Below, piece after piece: positions 29,834 to 40,355 of a stretch of DNA of 64,000 bases. The notes beneath the pieces were generated by a model. That model was not told where the DNA came from. It saw only the letters and a list, made by a program, of their open reading frames with translations, and ran no database searches. The DNA comes from Pseudo-nitzschia pungens. Its lineage: Eukaryota; Bacillariophyta; Bacillariophyceae; Bacillariales; Bacillariaceae. The position numbers and the translations under genes are program-made. Positions within the stretch are counted from its first letter, which is position 1, and every line of letters starts with the position of its first letter. The DNA lies in contig CM074760.1 in the NCBI GenBank assembly GCA_037355855.1, forward strand, positions 4,704,501 through 4,768,500, in the 5' to 3' direction.

Positions 29834-32800
29834 ATGGCTGATACCATCCACACCGGACCTTGAATCATCAACAGATTTGCGGACGTTTGTGTGGAGGTAT
29901 TGGACCACAAGGGAAGGGGGAGGATGCTCCGGGGCCTATTAGACTCTGGTTGCTCCAAATCCATTGTATTAAGGCAATTTGTTGACCGAAGTCAACTAAC
30001 GAACCGAGACCGAAGAGCTGTCACCTACAACACGTACGGAGGCAAGTTCCGAACCAAGTCTGCGGCTTCAGTGGGACTAAGGCTGATAGAATTTTCAAAT
30101 TCCAAGACCATCAAATGGACCTTCCAAGTGGATGAATACCATCACCATGAGGAGGTGCCCTATGACATGATCATAGGATCCGATCTGATGGCACAACTGG
30201 GACTGGATATAAAATACAGCTCCCTTACGATTGAGTGGCAGGATGACTCCATCCCCATGAAGGGAGTGGGGGAACTCACTGACCCGGACAAATGTGAGGC
30301 AGTATTCTTTGCCAACACACAGAGTCCAATCCTCCAACAGGAGGAAGAGAGGCCAGAATCCTGGATGCGGACTACTCCAAAGTCGATATAGACGCCATGG
30401 TCAACGACTTGGAGATTACGGACGCGTCCAAGGAAGCTCTGAAACAAACCTTACAGAAATTCCCAACCCTCTTTGGAGGAGGATTGGGTCTTCTCAAAAA
30501 TATAGAGCCGGTGTCCATTGAACTCCAGCCAGGGGTTAAACCGGTCAGGCAAAGGTACTACTCAGTGCCCCATGCCTTCGAACAAGCACTACGGAAGGAA
30601 ATCAACAGACTCTGCGATATTGGAGTACTGGAGAAACTCCCCCATGATGATGATTCACCATGGGCATCCCCGACGTTTTGCCAACCCAAAAAGACAGGGG
30701 ATATTTGAGTCCTCACAGACTTTCGAAAAATGAATGCAGCCATCCAAAGGAAGCCCTTTCCGCTACCACGGATAGGGGAAACAATCCAGAGGCTACAAAA
30801 GTTCAAATCAGCTACGGCGCTGGACTTATCCCAAGGATACTACACCATCCCCATCTGCAAGGAGAGCCAGAAAATCTGTTCAACCATTTTACCATGGGGG
30901 AAATATGCCTACAAGCGACTAGCAATGGGGATTGCTTGTGCGCCGGACATCTTCCAATCAGTCATGATGAATCTCCTCAGCGACCTGGATTACGTCCTGG
31001 TCTATATCAACGATATTCTAATCATCCAGAGAGAAGGTGAATCTGAACAGGATCACCTCAGCAAAATCGATACGGTCCTCCAAAGACTGGATGATGCGGG
31101 CTTCTGAGCCAACCTCAGAAAATCCTTTTTCATGCAAAAAGAAGCGGAATATCTGGGATTCCTATTAACAACAGAGGGCATTCAACCCCAGCCAAAGAAG
31201 CTGGAGGCGATGAAGCGCCTGGAAGCCCCCAAGAACACCAAGCAACTCAAGATGTTCCTTGGGATGGTGAATTTCTACAGGGATATGTGGAAGCAACGCT
31301 CCCACATCCTAGCCCCCCTAAACAAACTAGCAGGGAAGAAGGACAAAATGAACTGGTACTGGGGTCCAGCAGAGCAGAAAGCTTTCATGGAGGCGAAGAG
31401 GATGCTCGCTGACGAAGCGAAGCTTGCATTCCCGGATTTTACCAAATCATTTCATCTCTACTCAGACGCCAGCAATAGGCAACTGGGGGCAACTGTATGC
31501 CAAGATGGCAAACCCCTTGGATTCTACACCCGAAAGCTGAACTCCGCACAACTCAACTACACTGTGGGGGAAAAGGAACTCCTGGGCATAGTAGAAGGCC
31601 TAAAGGCGTTTGAAGGAATCCTACAAGGACAAGATGTGATCATCCACACGGATCATCTTAACCTACTGTACCAGCAGATGCCCACCCAGCGAATGGTACG
31701 ATGGAGACTCCTCATGGAGGAGTTCCACCCGGTAGTCAAGCATGTTGCTGGCAGAGATAATGATGCAGCCGATGCATTGTCCCGACTGGACATCACCGAT
31801 GATCCAGCAGATACAGTGGAATGGCTACCACCAAATAAGCCCCTCACCTACGCGGATGAGGAAGCGCACCTCCGGCAACTCCTATTCCCACTTGGAGAAG
31901 AAGCGCCGGACAAATTCCAGGGCAATAGTGCATTCCCACTTGCCCCAGACATGATCCAGTTCTACCAGCAGAGGGACACGGAAATCATGAGTGCTCTGGA
32001 AAAAGACAATTGCCTAACCACCAAAGATGTGGAAGGTTACAGACTAATCCACAAGGAAGGGAAGATCCTGATCCTGGACAAACTCAAAGATAGAGTTATG
32101 GAATGGTACCACAGCATGCTGGTCCATCCCGGAGAAAAGAGAATGGAACAGAGCGTCCGATCAGTGTTCACCTGGAGAGGCCTTCGGAAGGACGTCCAGG
32201 ACCTCTGTAAGCACTGTCACACATGCCAGATGTTCAAAAAGAGTGGCCAGAAGAAGTATGGACTACTGCCGGAAAAAGCAGCTGAGATCACCAAATGGCA
32301 GAGGGTCAATGTGGACCTCTGGGGACCTGCAACTGTTCACAACAAGAACGGGAAAGACTACCAAATCCATGTCCTCACCATGGTGGACCCAGTAACCGGA
32401 TGGTTTGAACTGGCTCACCTGAAGGACTCCCCAAATGCAGCAGAAACTCAACGATTGTTGGACAGTACCTGGCTAGCAAGATATCCGCGCCCAAAGGAAA
32501 TTGGCTTTGATGGCGGGAGTGAGTTCAAAGCAGAGTTCCAAGAGCTCTGCGAGAACATGGGGATGAAAAGAAAGCCCAGTGGGGCTTGGAACCCACAATC
32601 CAACTCGGTGTTGGAAAGGATCCATCAGGTATTAAAGGACTGTCTGTTGTCCTTCAACCTGGAAAACAGGGACCTCCATGAGGAGGACCCTTTTGAGGAA
32701 TTCACCACCAAGGCAGCATATGCTATCAGAAGCGCCATCCACACCACCCTGGGATACTCCCCGGCACAATTGGTGTTTGGAAGGGACATGTTCATGCTGG

Positions 32801-33096
32801 TGAACTTTCCAGTGGATTGGGAAGCAATCCAAGCAAGGAAGCAGAGAAGCATCCACAAGAGCAATGTCAGGGAGAACCGGAAGAGGATCCCCCATGTCTA
32901 TAAGGAAGGAGATTATGTCACCCTGGAAAGGAAGGGCATTGTTCCAAAACTATCCTTCCCCCGGCAGGGACCATACAAGGTGCTCAAGGCCCATGACAAT
33001 GGAACTGTAACTATCGAAACTGCTCCCTTTGTAACCGACCGGGTTAACATTAGAAGAGTCCACCCCTATTATTGCAGGGATCCCATTAAACCGTAA
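29834..33096 (+). pseudogene. Pol of gypsy A: protease, RT, RNase H, integrase (broken)
   Basis: The protease motif LLDSGCSKSI is at 29940. The RT carries VLVYINDILII where copies D and F have YIDD, so a catalytic Asp is lost. RNase H has LYSDAS, EKELLG, HTDHLN and DALSRL. The integrase has an H-x3-H/C-x2-C-type finger (HTCQMF), VDLWGP, GFDGGSEF and NPQSNSVLERIH, giving D, D, E. Breaks: TGA at 29861, frameshift near 30350, TGA at 30706 and at 31105. The last 654 residues (31132-33096) are open. Not able to encode an active polyprotein. Confidence 0.9.
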
Positions 33097-33114
33097 CAGT
33101 CCCATGGAGGAGTA

Positions 33115-33304
33115 TGCCATGCACCAGAACAGTCACGAGTCCGTTCGGGACTGGATTAAGGATAAGGATAAAAACAATCAGCGAGTCGACAGAATCGCCG
33201 ATTGTTGGAAGAGCTCTTAGAACTGTAACAGATAGACTAATCAGTAGAGCTCACAATTTGCATATCACTACTATTCTAATCACTAGTAGACCCGGGGTAT
33301 GGCA
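33115..33304 (+). repeat. 3' LTR of gypsy A
   Basis: 190 bp, followed directly by the GTGGG target duplication. Confidence 0.95.
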
Positions 33305-33309
33305 GTGGG

Positions 33310-33788
33310 ATTCAATTATATTCATCTCTATTGGTGGATATCGAACATAGGTACAATAGAAAACCTTGGACGTCCAGATGGTGGGATTGAAGTCAACCGG
33401 CGCCGCAAACTATAGAAGAACTGATGGGATTGAAGTCCGACGTGCTTGTAATCTGATAGGTTAGAGTTGTCTTTAGTTACTATTTATTTACAGGGGTGGA
33501 TATCGAACATATGTTACATGAAAACCGGAACACCAAAACATGAATCGATTGATTGCTCTTGTAAGAAATCGATCGATCCAGCAAGCAGCAAGCGCTTCAT
33601 AATTTCTAATTCTGCAAACAGCAAATAGCAGCAAACAGCAGCAACAACAGTAGAGACTTGGGTCTCTGACAATGGTGGTGTACTCAGCAATAAACAATGG
33701 TGGTGGAGACGCGACAATCGACAATGGTGGAGACCCGACAATTGACTGGTGGAGACGCGACAATCAACAATGGTGGAGACCCAACAAT
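33310..33788. other. TIR-transposon interior with subterminal repeats, right cluster
   Basis: A direct repeat GTGGATATCGAACATA(G/T)GT occurs at 33334 and 33496. At 33690-33790, tandem units GGTGGAGACNCGACAATC mirror the left cluster at 27189-27270. No gene. Confidence 0.6.
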
Positions 33789-35711
33789 CTACTTGTTTTT
33801 CTTTGCCTTCTTCTTCAATGTGGAAGGGAAGGGAAAGAATTGATCAACAGCCCTCTTGAGTTGATCAGGACTTGCATTCTTGTCTGAGTCCAAGACACAT
33901 TCAGCAATGTCCTTCACTCTTTCTATTGGAAGCTCACAGAAATGGATGGCATCCTGTACAATAGTCGATTCTGGAGAAGAGGGGATATCAGTATCAACGT
34001 TCATCACTGGTTCAGTGGCGCGACCAATCAACCGGATCCGGGTTCGCCTCACAAAAGAAGAACAAGGCATGTTGACAGCAGGCTTCTTCTTTTTGGACGG
34101 CTTTTTATCAAAAGAAAGAACAGAGACGACAGAATCATCATCATCCAAATCAATCACTCCCCGTCGCTCTTTTGCAGTCACCAGCTGGTCCACCTCTGCT
34201 TGCGACTTTGCAGATGGCATCTTTACAGCAGTTCCTCCATTCACTGCGGCTTCAACCGAAAGAAAAGTCTTCATACCCACCGAAATCGGGACCATATGCG
34301 GGGGCAGTTTCTTCATGCGAGTGTCTACTGGATCAAAAGGACCAAGAGTTGGCAGCATTGCCGGCGGAGTTGCGATAACATTTGTTGCAGCTGAAATGGC
34401 AATTCTTGGTGGTGGAGGCCCCATGTCAGCAGGTTTCTCAAGCCGGTTGTTCCTTTCACGAAAACCACCATTCTCCTTTCCAAGGAGTCGCGTATCATAA
34501 ACAGCTCCATTCGGAAGTCGAATATTGACAGCAGTCCCGGCATAATCACGGAGAGACGACAAGTCGACAGTAGGATCCTTCATCAAGCTTCGGCCTGCGC
34601 CTTGGAAATACATTCTCTCATGAAATGCCTCATCACTTTCATCTGTGCGACCATTCCGCATTGCAACTGCACCTAATTGGGCATTATGAGCCTCCAAAGC
34701 AGACATGGCAAAGATCGATCCAATTGCTTTTCCAGCAGCAGCATTTCCAATGTCGATGTTTTCCTTCTCAGCAATCTTCTCTGCTGCCTTGTTGACAGGA
34801 AATTATGCTTACGGCAGATTTTTTGTACGCAAAACTGCAAGTACAAGAACAGACCGGGCACTTGCATTTGTTGTTGCTATCCAGTTTCGTACCATTCGCG
34901 TTGCAATCCCTACAAGATCCGTTCCCAGCAGCGCTGACACAAGTGATCTGATGGCAATGGCACTGAAGGACTTCATGCCGAATTTTTGCTTTTGGTGGAG
35001 CCCGAGTACTTGTTTCCCCTTCGGCATTTGTGTAAGACCCATTACTCTTGAACTCACGCATCTTCGTATCATATTCTGCTGCTGCAGCCTTGTTCTTGGC
35101 ATGAATCAACGCATTCCCTGCAGGTTCATCAACATAGGTATGAGAGCAAAATGGGCACGACCGAAGGATTTCATCATCTGGAAGTTTTGCTCCCCCCTCC
35201 AAGAAACGACGAGTGATTTCATGTGGAGGTAATTTGATGAGATTGTTCTTGTTATTTGCTTCAATATCCTCCCGGACCTCGCTTGTGTCAGCCTCATAGC
35301 ATGTTATAAAGGGATCTATCAGATCTCGAAGTGATCTTTGCAATCGGAATTGTCCAGCGAAGGAATGTAGGATTTCCGCAAGGTAGAAAATTACCACAGA
35401 AATATCCAGTACAGGAGTCTTAGCTCTGTGCAATAGGGGCAACGGTAGTAAGTAGTTTGACATCATCTGCCATTCGCTTCTTGTTGTTTTTTCTCATGAA
35501 TCCAATCACTGCAGCGTCACCAACCTTCTTGATTTTCTGCAATTTCTCCACTTTGGTTCCGACCATTGTTTTTCTGTTGGCAATCTTCTTGACTGGTGCA
35601 AGTTTCAGAAACTTTTCATCCACTTCAGTGGTGTGATTCAGTTGGCGTTCGATCTCTTGCTGGAAAGTCTCAGCAGTGGAATTACCGGAATTCTGATTGA
35701 AGTTGGCCATG
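33789..35711 (-). pseudogene. Transposon-encoded Cys-rich protein, unknown family, two frame breaks
   Basis: Reading starts MANFNQNSGNS at 35711, directly at the end of the right TIR. It passes through three frames in sequence: to about 35440, 35440 to about 34800, then to the stop at 33789. Together that is about 640 residues. The first part is Lys-rich. The middle has Cys/His clusters (CPFCSHTYV, CHCHQITC, CRDC, CKCPVCSCTC) like zinc-binding modules. The last part is disordered with acidic (DLDDDDS) and basic (KKPSKKKKP, KKKAKKNK) patches that look like nuclear targeting. No transposase catalytic motif was recognised. The second break could be a small intron near a GTAAGC at 34812. Confidence 0.5.
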
Positions 35712-36102
35712 GTGGAATTGTCGGACAAAGAAGAAGGTCTCATCGGCCGAAAAAGAAGGAGAGGGTATTTTTGCTGTGGACGTCGACTTTTGAGCAGAAA
35801 AAAGGCTCAGATGCACTCTTTATGCAAGGTTTGCTTCAGACAAGAAAAATGGGTTCAATGGAGCTGTTGCAACAGGATTTGGGCAACCACCATGGTCCGG
35901 GTCGAAAGAAGGAGCTGTGAAGGAAAAGAATGAAAAAAATCAGTGTTCTGACAAGAGTGAGAAAGATCACCATCAATTTGCAGCATTTCTACACTCAATT
36001 ATGTAGAATTAAAGTACTAGAGAATATTTCCAGGGAAGGGCGTGCGGCCGTCATTTAATTTCTGGAGTTTGCTATGTAAAAACCCAGGGGGGGACACTTG
36101 TT
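35709..36102 (-). repeat. Right terminal inverted repeat of the TIR transposon
   Basis: Reverse complement of 26677-27035 with an extra diverged stretch near 35930-36000. It provides the 5' region of the minus-strand gene. Confidence 0.75.
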
Positions 36103-36121
36103 TTAAGAATTACGTAGTATG

Positions 36122-36262
36122 TGTTCTCGTTCCAGGCAAATTGACGACGGAATTTTCACGTTTTCGCGCGCAGCGCGACGTTTTCACGCCGGCGTAGCCG
36201 GCGTTTCTCACAGGAAAATTCCAGGTTTCATAGAACGAGTGAAAACGGGATTCACTAAAGAG
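36122..36262. repeat. Nested palindromes
   Basis: Outer arms TTCTCGTTC and GAACGAGTGAAAA enclose GGAATTTTC/GAAAATTCC and the inner palindromes CGCGCGCAGCGCG and GCCGGCGTAGCCGGC. Non-coding; possibly a small foldback element. Confidence 0.5.
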
Positions 36263-36529
36263 AGATTCCCCTAGTTCCCTGGAGGTGCATTTCGATTTTT
36301 AGATGAAATTCCTCTGAACTCCTTCATATCTTTATTCAGTTTCCGCAAGACCCCTTCATTTTTCGAGCGAGGTCGCGTTATTTAAGTAAAAGTGTCAGTA
36401 ATTATCAGCGATTTTCAGTAGTTAGAAAGAAACAATGAAAGTATCAAAATATAGGTGTAGTAAGTAAACCTTTTTTCAATTTTAAAAGCACCCAACAAAG
36501 GTGCACCGAATGTTCCAAAATTTCAATAA

Positions 36530-36685
36530 ACAAAGCGCTAACGAAAAACAAACAAGAGCTCAAAAAAACAAAGTGAAACAAAGCGAAAAACAAAGCGCTT
36601 ACAAACAACAAGCTTACAAACAACAAAGCGCTCGTTAATAAGAATTAGAAAAACAAAGCGCTTACAGAAAACAAAGCACTGTACT
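36530..36685. repeat. Dispersed AAACAAAGCGCTTA repeats
   Basis: At least six imperfect units of AAACAAAGCGCT(TA) in an A-rich stretch upstream of the RusA-like gene. Confidence 0.6.
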
Positions 36686-36903
36686 GCTGGTATGTTCGCG
36701 TTGCTCTACATGCATTCGTTTTGAATCCAAAGAAATGATGTATTAACACGCTCTTATCGCTTTTATCACTTCGTGTCAAACGCTTCAAATGAATCTATTG
36801 AACAAACAAATCCATCCTACAAATGAATCGATTGAATGGCTGGCGTTTTGCTGATTCAAAGGAATTGAACGTTGTTGCTGTTTGCACAAACGTCAGCTGA
36901 ACA

Positions 36904-37491
36904 ATGGCTCCTACCACACGATCCCAAGCAAATCCACCTCACTTTGATACCATGAAGTCTATGCCCTTCAAAAGAAACGCTGATGAACTTGCAATCACTG
37001 TTGCTGGTTGACCACAGTCAATCAAAAGAACGGGTGGTCGAAGCGGAAAGACCTACAGATTCAATACACAGAAGAAGCTTCAGAAAGAATTTGTTGCTGC
37101 TATCTCCAAAGCACAAACATTGCGTGGCTTCTCCCCAAAATCCTTTGGAAGAAGCAATATCAAAGTTACAGCCGAGTTTGTTTTTCCTCTCAAGAATGGC
37201 AATATCCAGAACGATGTTGACAACCTGGCAAAATTCCTCTTGGATTCTTTTCAACTGAAAGACAAGAATGGAGTCTCTCTCTGTAACAACTATCGGCAAG
37301 TTGTTAGGCTTGCTGTCTCAAAAATGTATGGCATCAACTGCGGCGAAGGCCTTACAATGTTTCGCATTAAGAAAACCACTGAGGAAGCACCCAAAGACTA
37401 CCGTCCATTTTGGGTGAGTGATGATGATGCCGACAGCAGCATCAACTCTCAGGAGGTAATTGACTTGACGTTGGACAGCACTTCTTTGTAA
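36904..37491 (+). pseudogene. RusA-like Holliday junction resolvase with nonsense codon
   Basis: Reading from ATG at 36904 to TAA after 37488 gives 195 codons with one in-frame TGA at 37009. The body matches the RusA fold order: a beta strand with a short Lys/Arg loop (PQSIKRTGGRSGKTYRF), a helix, IKVTAEFVFP, then NDVDNLAKFLLDSFQ, which supplies the D-x-D-N metal site. The later acidic pair expected before RQV is replaced by NN (CNNYRQVVRLAV), so a catalytic Asp seems lost. RusA enzymes cut four-way junctions and are typical of phages. The gene lies beside a transposon and low-complexity DNA, so a mobile or viral origin is possible. It could also start downstream of the TGA. Confidence 0.55.
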
Positions 37492-37504
37492 AAGAATTAA
37501 CTAC

Positions 37505-39035
37505 TAGGTTGTTTTTTGTTGTTGTTGTCACCATCGACGTCATTCGTGTTGCTGCTGTTATTCGCATTGGACTGCTATCATTTGCATTTGCGTTGCTTTT
37601 GTTTGTGTCACACTATTATTTGCGTTCCTGTTTGTGTTGCCACTGCTGTTGCTGTTTGCGGCGTTCGCATTCCTGTTTGCGAAGTTTGCGGCCTTCGTGT
37701 TGCCGTTCGTGTTGCCGTTCGTGTTGGCTGTCATTCGCGTTGTTTGCACTGTGCCTATTGATGTTGCTGTTATTTGCGTTACTGTTCGCGTTGCCACTGC
37801 TGTTGCTGTTTGCGGCGTTCACGCTGCTGTTTGCGACCTTTGCAGCGTTTGCGGCGTTCCGCTGTTATTTGCGTTGCCACTGCTGTTGCTGTTTGCGTTG
37901 GTGTTTTTTGCATTGCTCTTGTTTGCGTTTGCGTTTGCGTTTGAATCATTGTTTGTTGTTTGCCTCATTTTTATTTGTGTTCCTGTCATTGGCGTTTGCG
38001 CTTCTCTCATTATTTGCACTGTGCATGTTCATGTTGCTGCTATTTGCGTTGCCGCTGTTATTTGCGTTGCTATTTGCGTTGCTATTGGCGTTGCTATTGG
38101 CGTTGCTGTTTCACGTTGCTGTTTGCGTTGGTTGCAGCTGCGTTGTTTGCAACTGCATTTTGTTTGCATCATTGTTGACATTGTTTGCGTTGTTGTTGTC
38201 GATGCTGTTGCTGTTGCTGTTGCTGTTCGCGTTGCTGCTGTTCACGTTGCTGCTGTTCGCGTTGCTGTTGACTTTGCTGCTGTTGTTATTCGCGTTGCTG
38301 TTGCTGTTTGCGTTGTTTGCGGCTGCGGCGCCGCTGTAGCGTTTGCCGTGTTTGTTTTGTCGTTCATTGCAACAACGCTGTTGCTGTTGCTGCCACGACG
38401 GCTGCGATCTGTTGTTGTCAGCGTTACAGTTGTTGTTGTTGTTGTTGCTGCTGCTTTTCGCGTTCTGATTGTTTGTTTGATCCATCATTTCGGCATTTTG
38501 ATCAGCGTTTTGATCTGCATTTTGATGGTTGTTTGCAACGTTTCGATTGTTCGTGGCGTTTTGGTGATTGCTTGCACCGTTTCCATTGCTTGCACCATTT
38601 CGATTGCTTGGAGCGTTTCGATTGCTTGCGGCGTTACGAAATCGATTTCTCGCAGAATAAGGATTAACGACAACAATTCGTCTGGTATTGCTGTTGTTTT
38701 TGGTGGTGTTGTGGTTGTCGACGTCAACGTTGTTGTTGTTTGTGTTGTTGTTGTTTGCGTTGTTGTTGTTGTTGTTGTTGTTGTTCGCGTTGTTGTCGGC
38801 ATTACAGTTGTTGTTGGTGGTGGTGGTGGTTGTGTTGCTGCTGCTGTTCGCATTGCGGTTGCTGTCTTCTGCATTGCCATCACTGTCGCTGTCGGCGTTG
38901 GTGTTTCTCCTGTTCTGTTGCTGTTGCTACTTGCAGCGTTTGCGGCGTTCACCGCTGTGTTTCTTTCGTTCATTGCAGCAGTGTTGTTGCTGGTGTTCCT
39001 GCGGTTTGTTTCGCCACGACGGCTTCGATCCATGT
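37505..39035 (-). pseudogene. Asn/Ser/Ala-rich low-complexity coding tract
   Basis: On the minus strand the DNA is a long run of AAC/AAT/GCA/AGC-type codons. These give NANSNSNANNNS-like protein in several overlapping pieces (37558-37797, 37616-37822, 37819-38019, 38111-38488, 38485-39032). A plausible start is MDRSRRGETNRRN at 39032. Near 38345-38420 the segments around CCACGACGGCT.CGATC and TCGTTCATTGCA recur from 38955-39030, so the tract contains an internal duplication. Frame changes every few hundred bases suggest a decayed or rapidly slipping gene; introns are also possible. The plus-strand frame (Val/Ala/Leu-rich) is a mirror of this composition. Confidence 0.4.
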
Positions 39036-39475
39036 TGAAAACGCTAAACATGGTGCTGTTTAAGCAGAAGAGAAGAGAGGTGCAAAGCGCTGCGTTACAC
39101 TCACAAAGAATAGCTTTGGATTGGAAAGAATCGTTTATTTTAATTACAAGTATGGATCGTCGGACTTGTGTTTTTTTTTTCATATCCCTGAGTGCTGCTG
39201 TCTTGAGGTTCATGAGGTTCGTGTCTAAGAGTTTTTTGATGTCTAAAAGTTTTTTGATGGTGGGGGAAAGGGGAACCACGACATGTACGGATGGAATGGC
39301 AGACGGTGTGAATGTTCGTTTTCACGGTTTGTACTTGGTACGTATTTGTGAAAACGTGATCTTTTGTTGCGGTAAGATCTTATGTTCGTGAAGGTTAGAT
39401 CCGATTAACCAATAGGACTCATCAGATCAGGAAAAAACGTTATTTGACTAATAGGACTGAGAAAATTAGGTGGTC

Positions 39476-39502
39476 AAAATCTACTGTGCCACAGTAGATT
39501 TT
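39476..39502. terminator. Perfect 12-13 bp stem palindrome
   Basis: AAAATCTACTGTG faces CACAGTAGATTTT around a 1-base centre. It lies between the Asn-rich tract and the 39791 gene. The role is unknown; it may be a very small MITE or a transcript hairpin. Confidence 0.35.
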
Positions 39503-39790
39503 TCCGCCGCGACTAAACGATAAGTAATTACTTCGAACAGTGGTACACGGGGATTACGAGTGAGCTGAAGCTTTTTCATCATCTTGAATACCGGTAAACC
39601 TTACTGACTTGCCAGGTCCATTAGTAACACAGGTTCCGTATGATCATCCACACATGATTCTCCATACAATAAGAGAATCATCAACATCGGTTCCCCAGTA
39701 TCGTACAGGAAGTCAAGAGCGAGGTCCTTCACTCTAGCTACAACTTCTTGTCATTGCAGTGTTGCGTTTCAATAAAGTATTCAATCGAAC

Positions 39791-40072
39791 ATGGCGCATA
39801 GAGTATCGGGAAATAAGGCAGTTGTGGCGGCAGTCGCAGGAACAGTTGGAGCGGTCTGTATCGGAGCTATATACGTCCCGTTCATAGCTGACCGTGATAA
39901 GTTGAGAGGTTTACACGAAGAATCTACGCCACCAACATCTGCTATGCTGGCGCAAGAAATTAAGAAGCTACAACAGGAAGGCATTCTTAGAAGAGATGAT
40001 GATGACGAACACACCAATGCTGCTGTAAATAGTACCAAAGCTCCCGGTAGCATGTGGAAAAACATGAAGTAA
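39791..40072 (+). CDS. Small single-span membrane protein, possibly SMIM20/MITRAC7-like
   Basis: 93 residues. A hydrophobic helix covers residues 10-32 (AVVAAVAGTVGAVCIGAIYV) and is followed by PFIADRDKLRGL, a charged helix (QEIKKLQQEGILRRDDDDE) and a C-terminal PGSMWKNMK. This is the layout of small mitochondrial inner-membrane assembly factors such as SMIM20, where the helix is followed by a Tyr/Pro turn and a PG..W end. The similarity is weak and the name is only a suggestion. It is convergent with the 40356-41597 gene (283 bp between). Confidence 0.65.
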   Translation: MAHRVSGNKAVVAAVAGTVGAVCIGAIYVPFIADRDKLRGLHEESTPPTSAMLAQEIKKLQQEGILRRDDDDEHTNAAVNSTKAPGSMWKNMK

Positions 40073-40355
40073 TGAGTTTCTGAGTCGGACTTTCTAATAT
40101 TGTACAATGTTGATATTATTTCTTGTCCTTCTAAAGCATTAATCTTATCGTCAGACACTGCTTCTGAAAGACGGTAGCAGTTGTTTCTCTTTGAAGACGA
40201 CACCGCTGAAATTGTCGAAACCATTGTCAAGTCTTCTTTGTCACCTCTACGAGGGTGATATCATGTTGTTCTAACGACGTTGAATATTGTAGAACAGGGT
40301 GCTTCAGTAGCAGTAGAATCCTAATTACGTTCAGTCGAATTGGGTAGAAACAAAA

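Larger units (their letters stand above)
27483..33304 (+). mobile_element. Ty3/gypsy family 1, complete copy A
   Basis: 5' LTR 27483-27672 and 3' LTR 33115-33304, both 190 bp, TGCC...GGCA, with one difference between them (G/A at position 5). The 5-bp target duplication GTGGG is at 27478-27482 and 33305-33309. The order leader, gag, protease, RT, RNase H, integrase is that of Ty3/gypsy. The near-identical LTRs mean a recent insertion, yet pol is already broken. A purine tract GGAGGAGTA precedes the 3' LTR. A palindrome replaces a recognisable tRNA primer site (27674-27685). Confidence 0.95.
26677..36102. mobile_element. DNA transposon with about 350-bp TIRs and two convergent genes
   Basis: The left terminal repeat (26677-27035) and right terminal repeat (35709-36102) align as reverse complements over nearly their whole length with moderate divergence. 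Both start with CAAGTGTCCCCCC and share AAACTCCAGAA, CCCTTCCCTGGAAATATTCT and GTTGCCCAAATCCTGTTGC. Each runs up to an ATG that opens an inward-facing gene (27033 on +, 35711 on -). TTAA flanks both ends (26673-26676, 36103-36106), as for piggyBac-type target sites, though the right end has two extra bases. Gypsy A (27483-33304) is inserted inside. No transposase family was recognised. Confidence 0.7.

Noticed and set aside
37634..39391. 585-codon plus-strand frame rich in Val, Ala and Leu
   Set aside because: Its composition is the mirror of AAC/GCA/AAT repeats on the other strand; no motif, and it runs into unrelated sequence at its 3' end.
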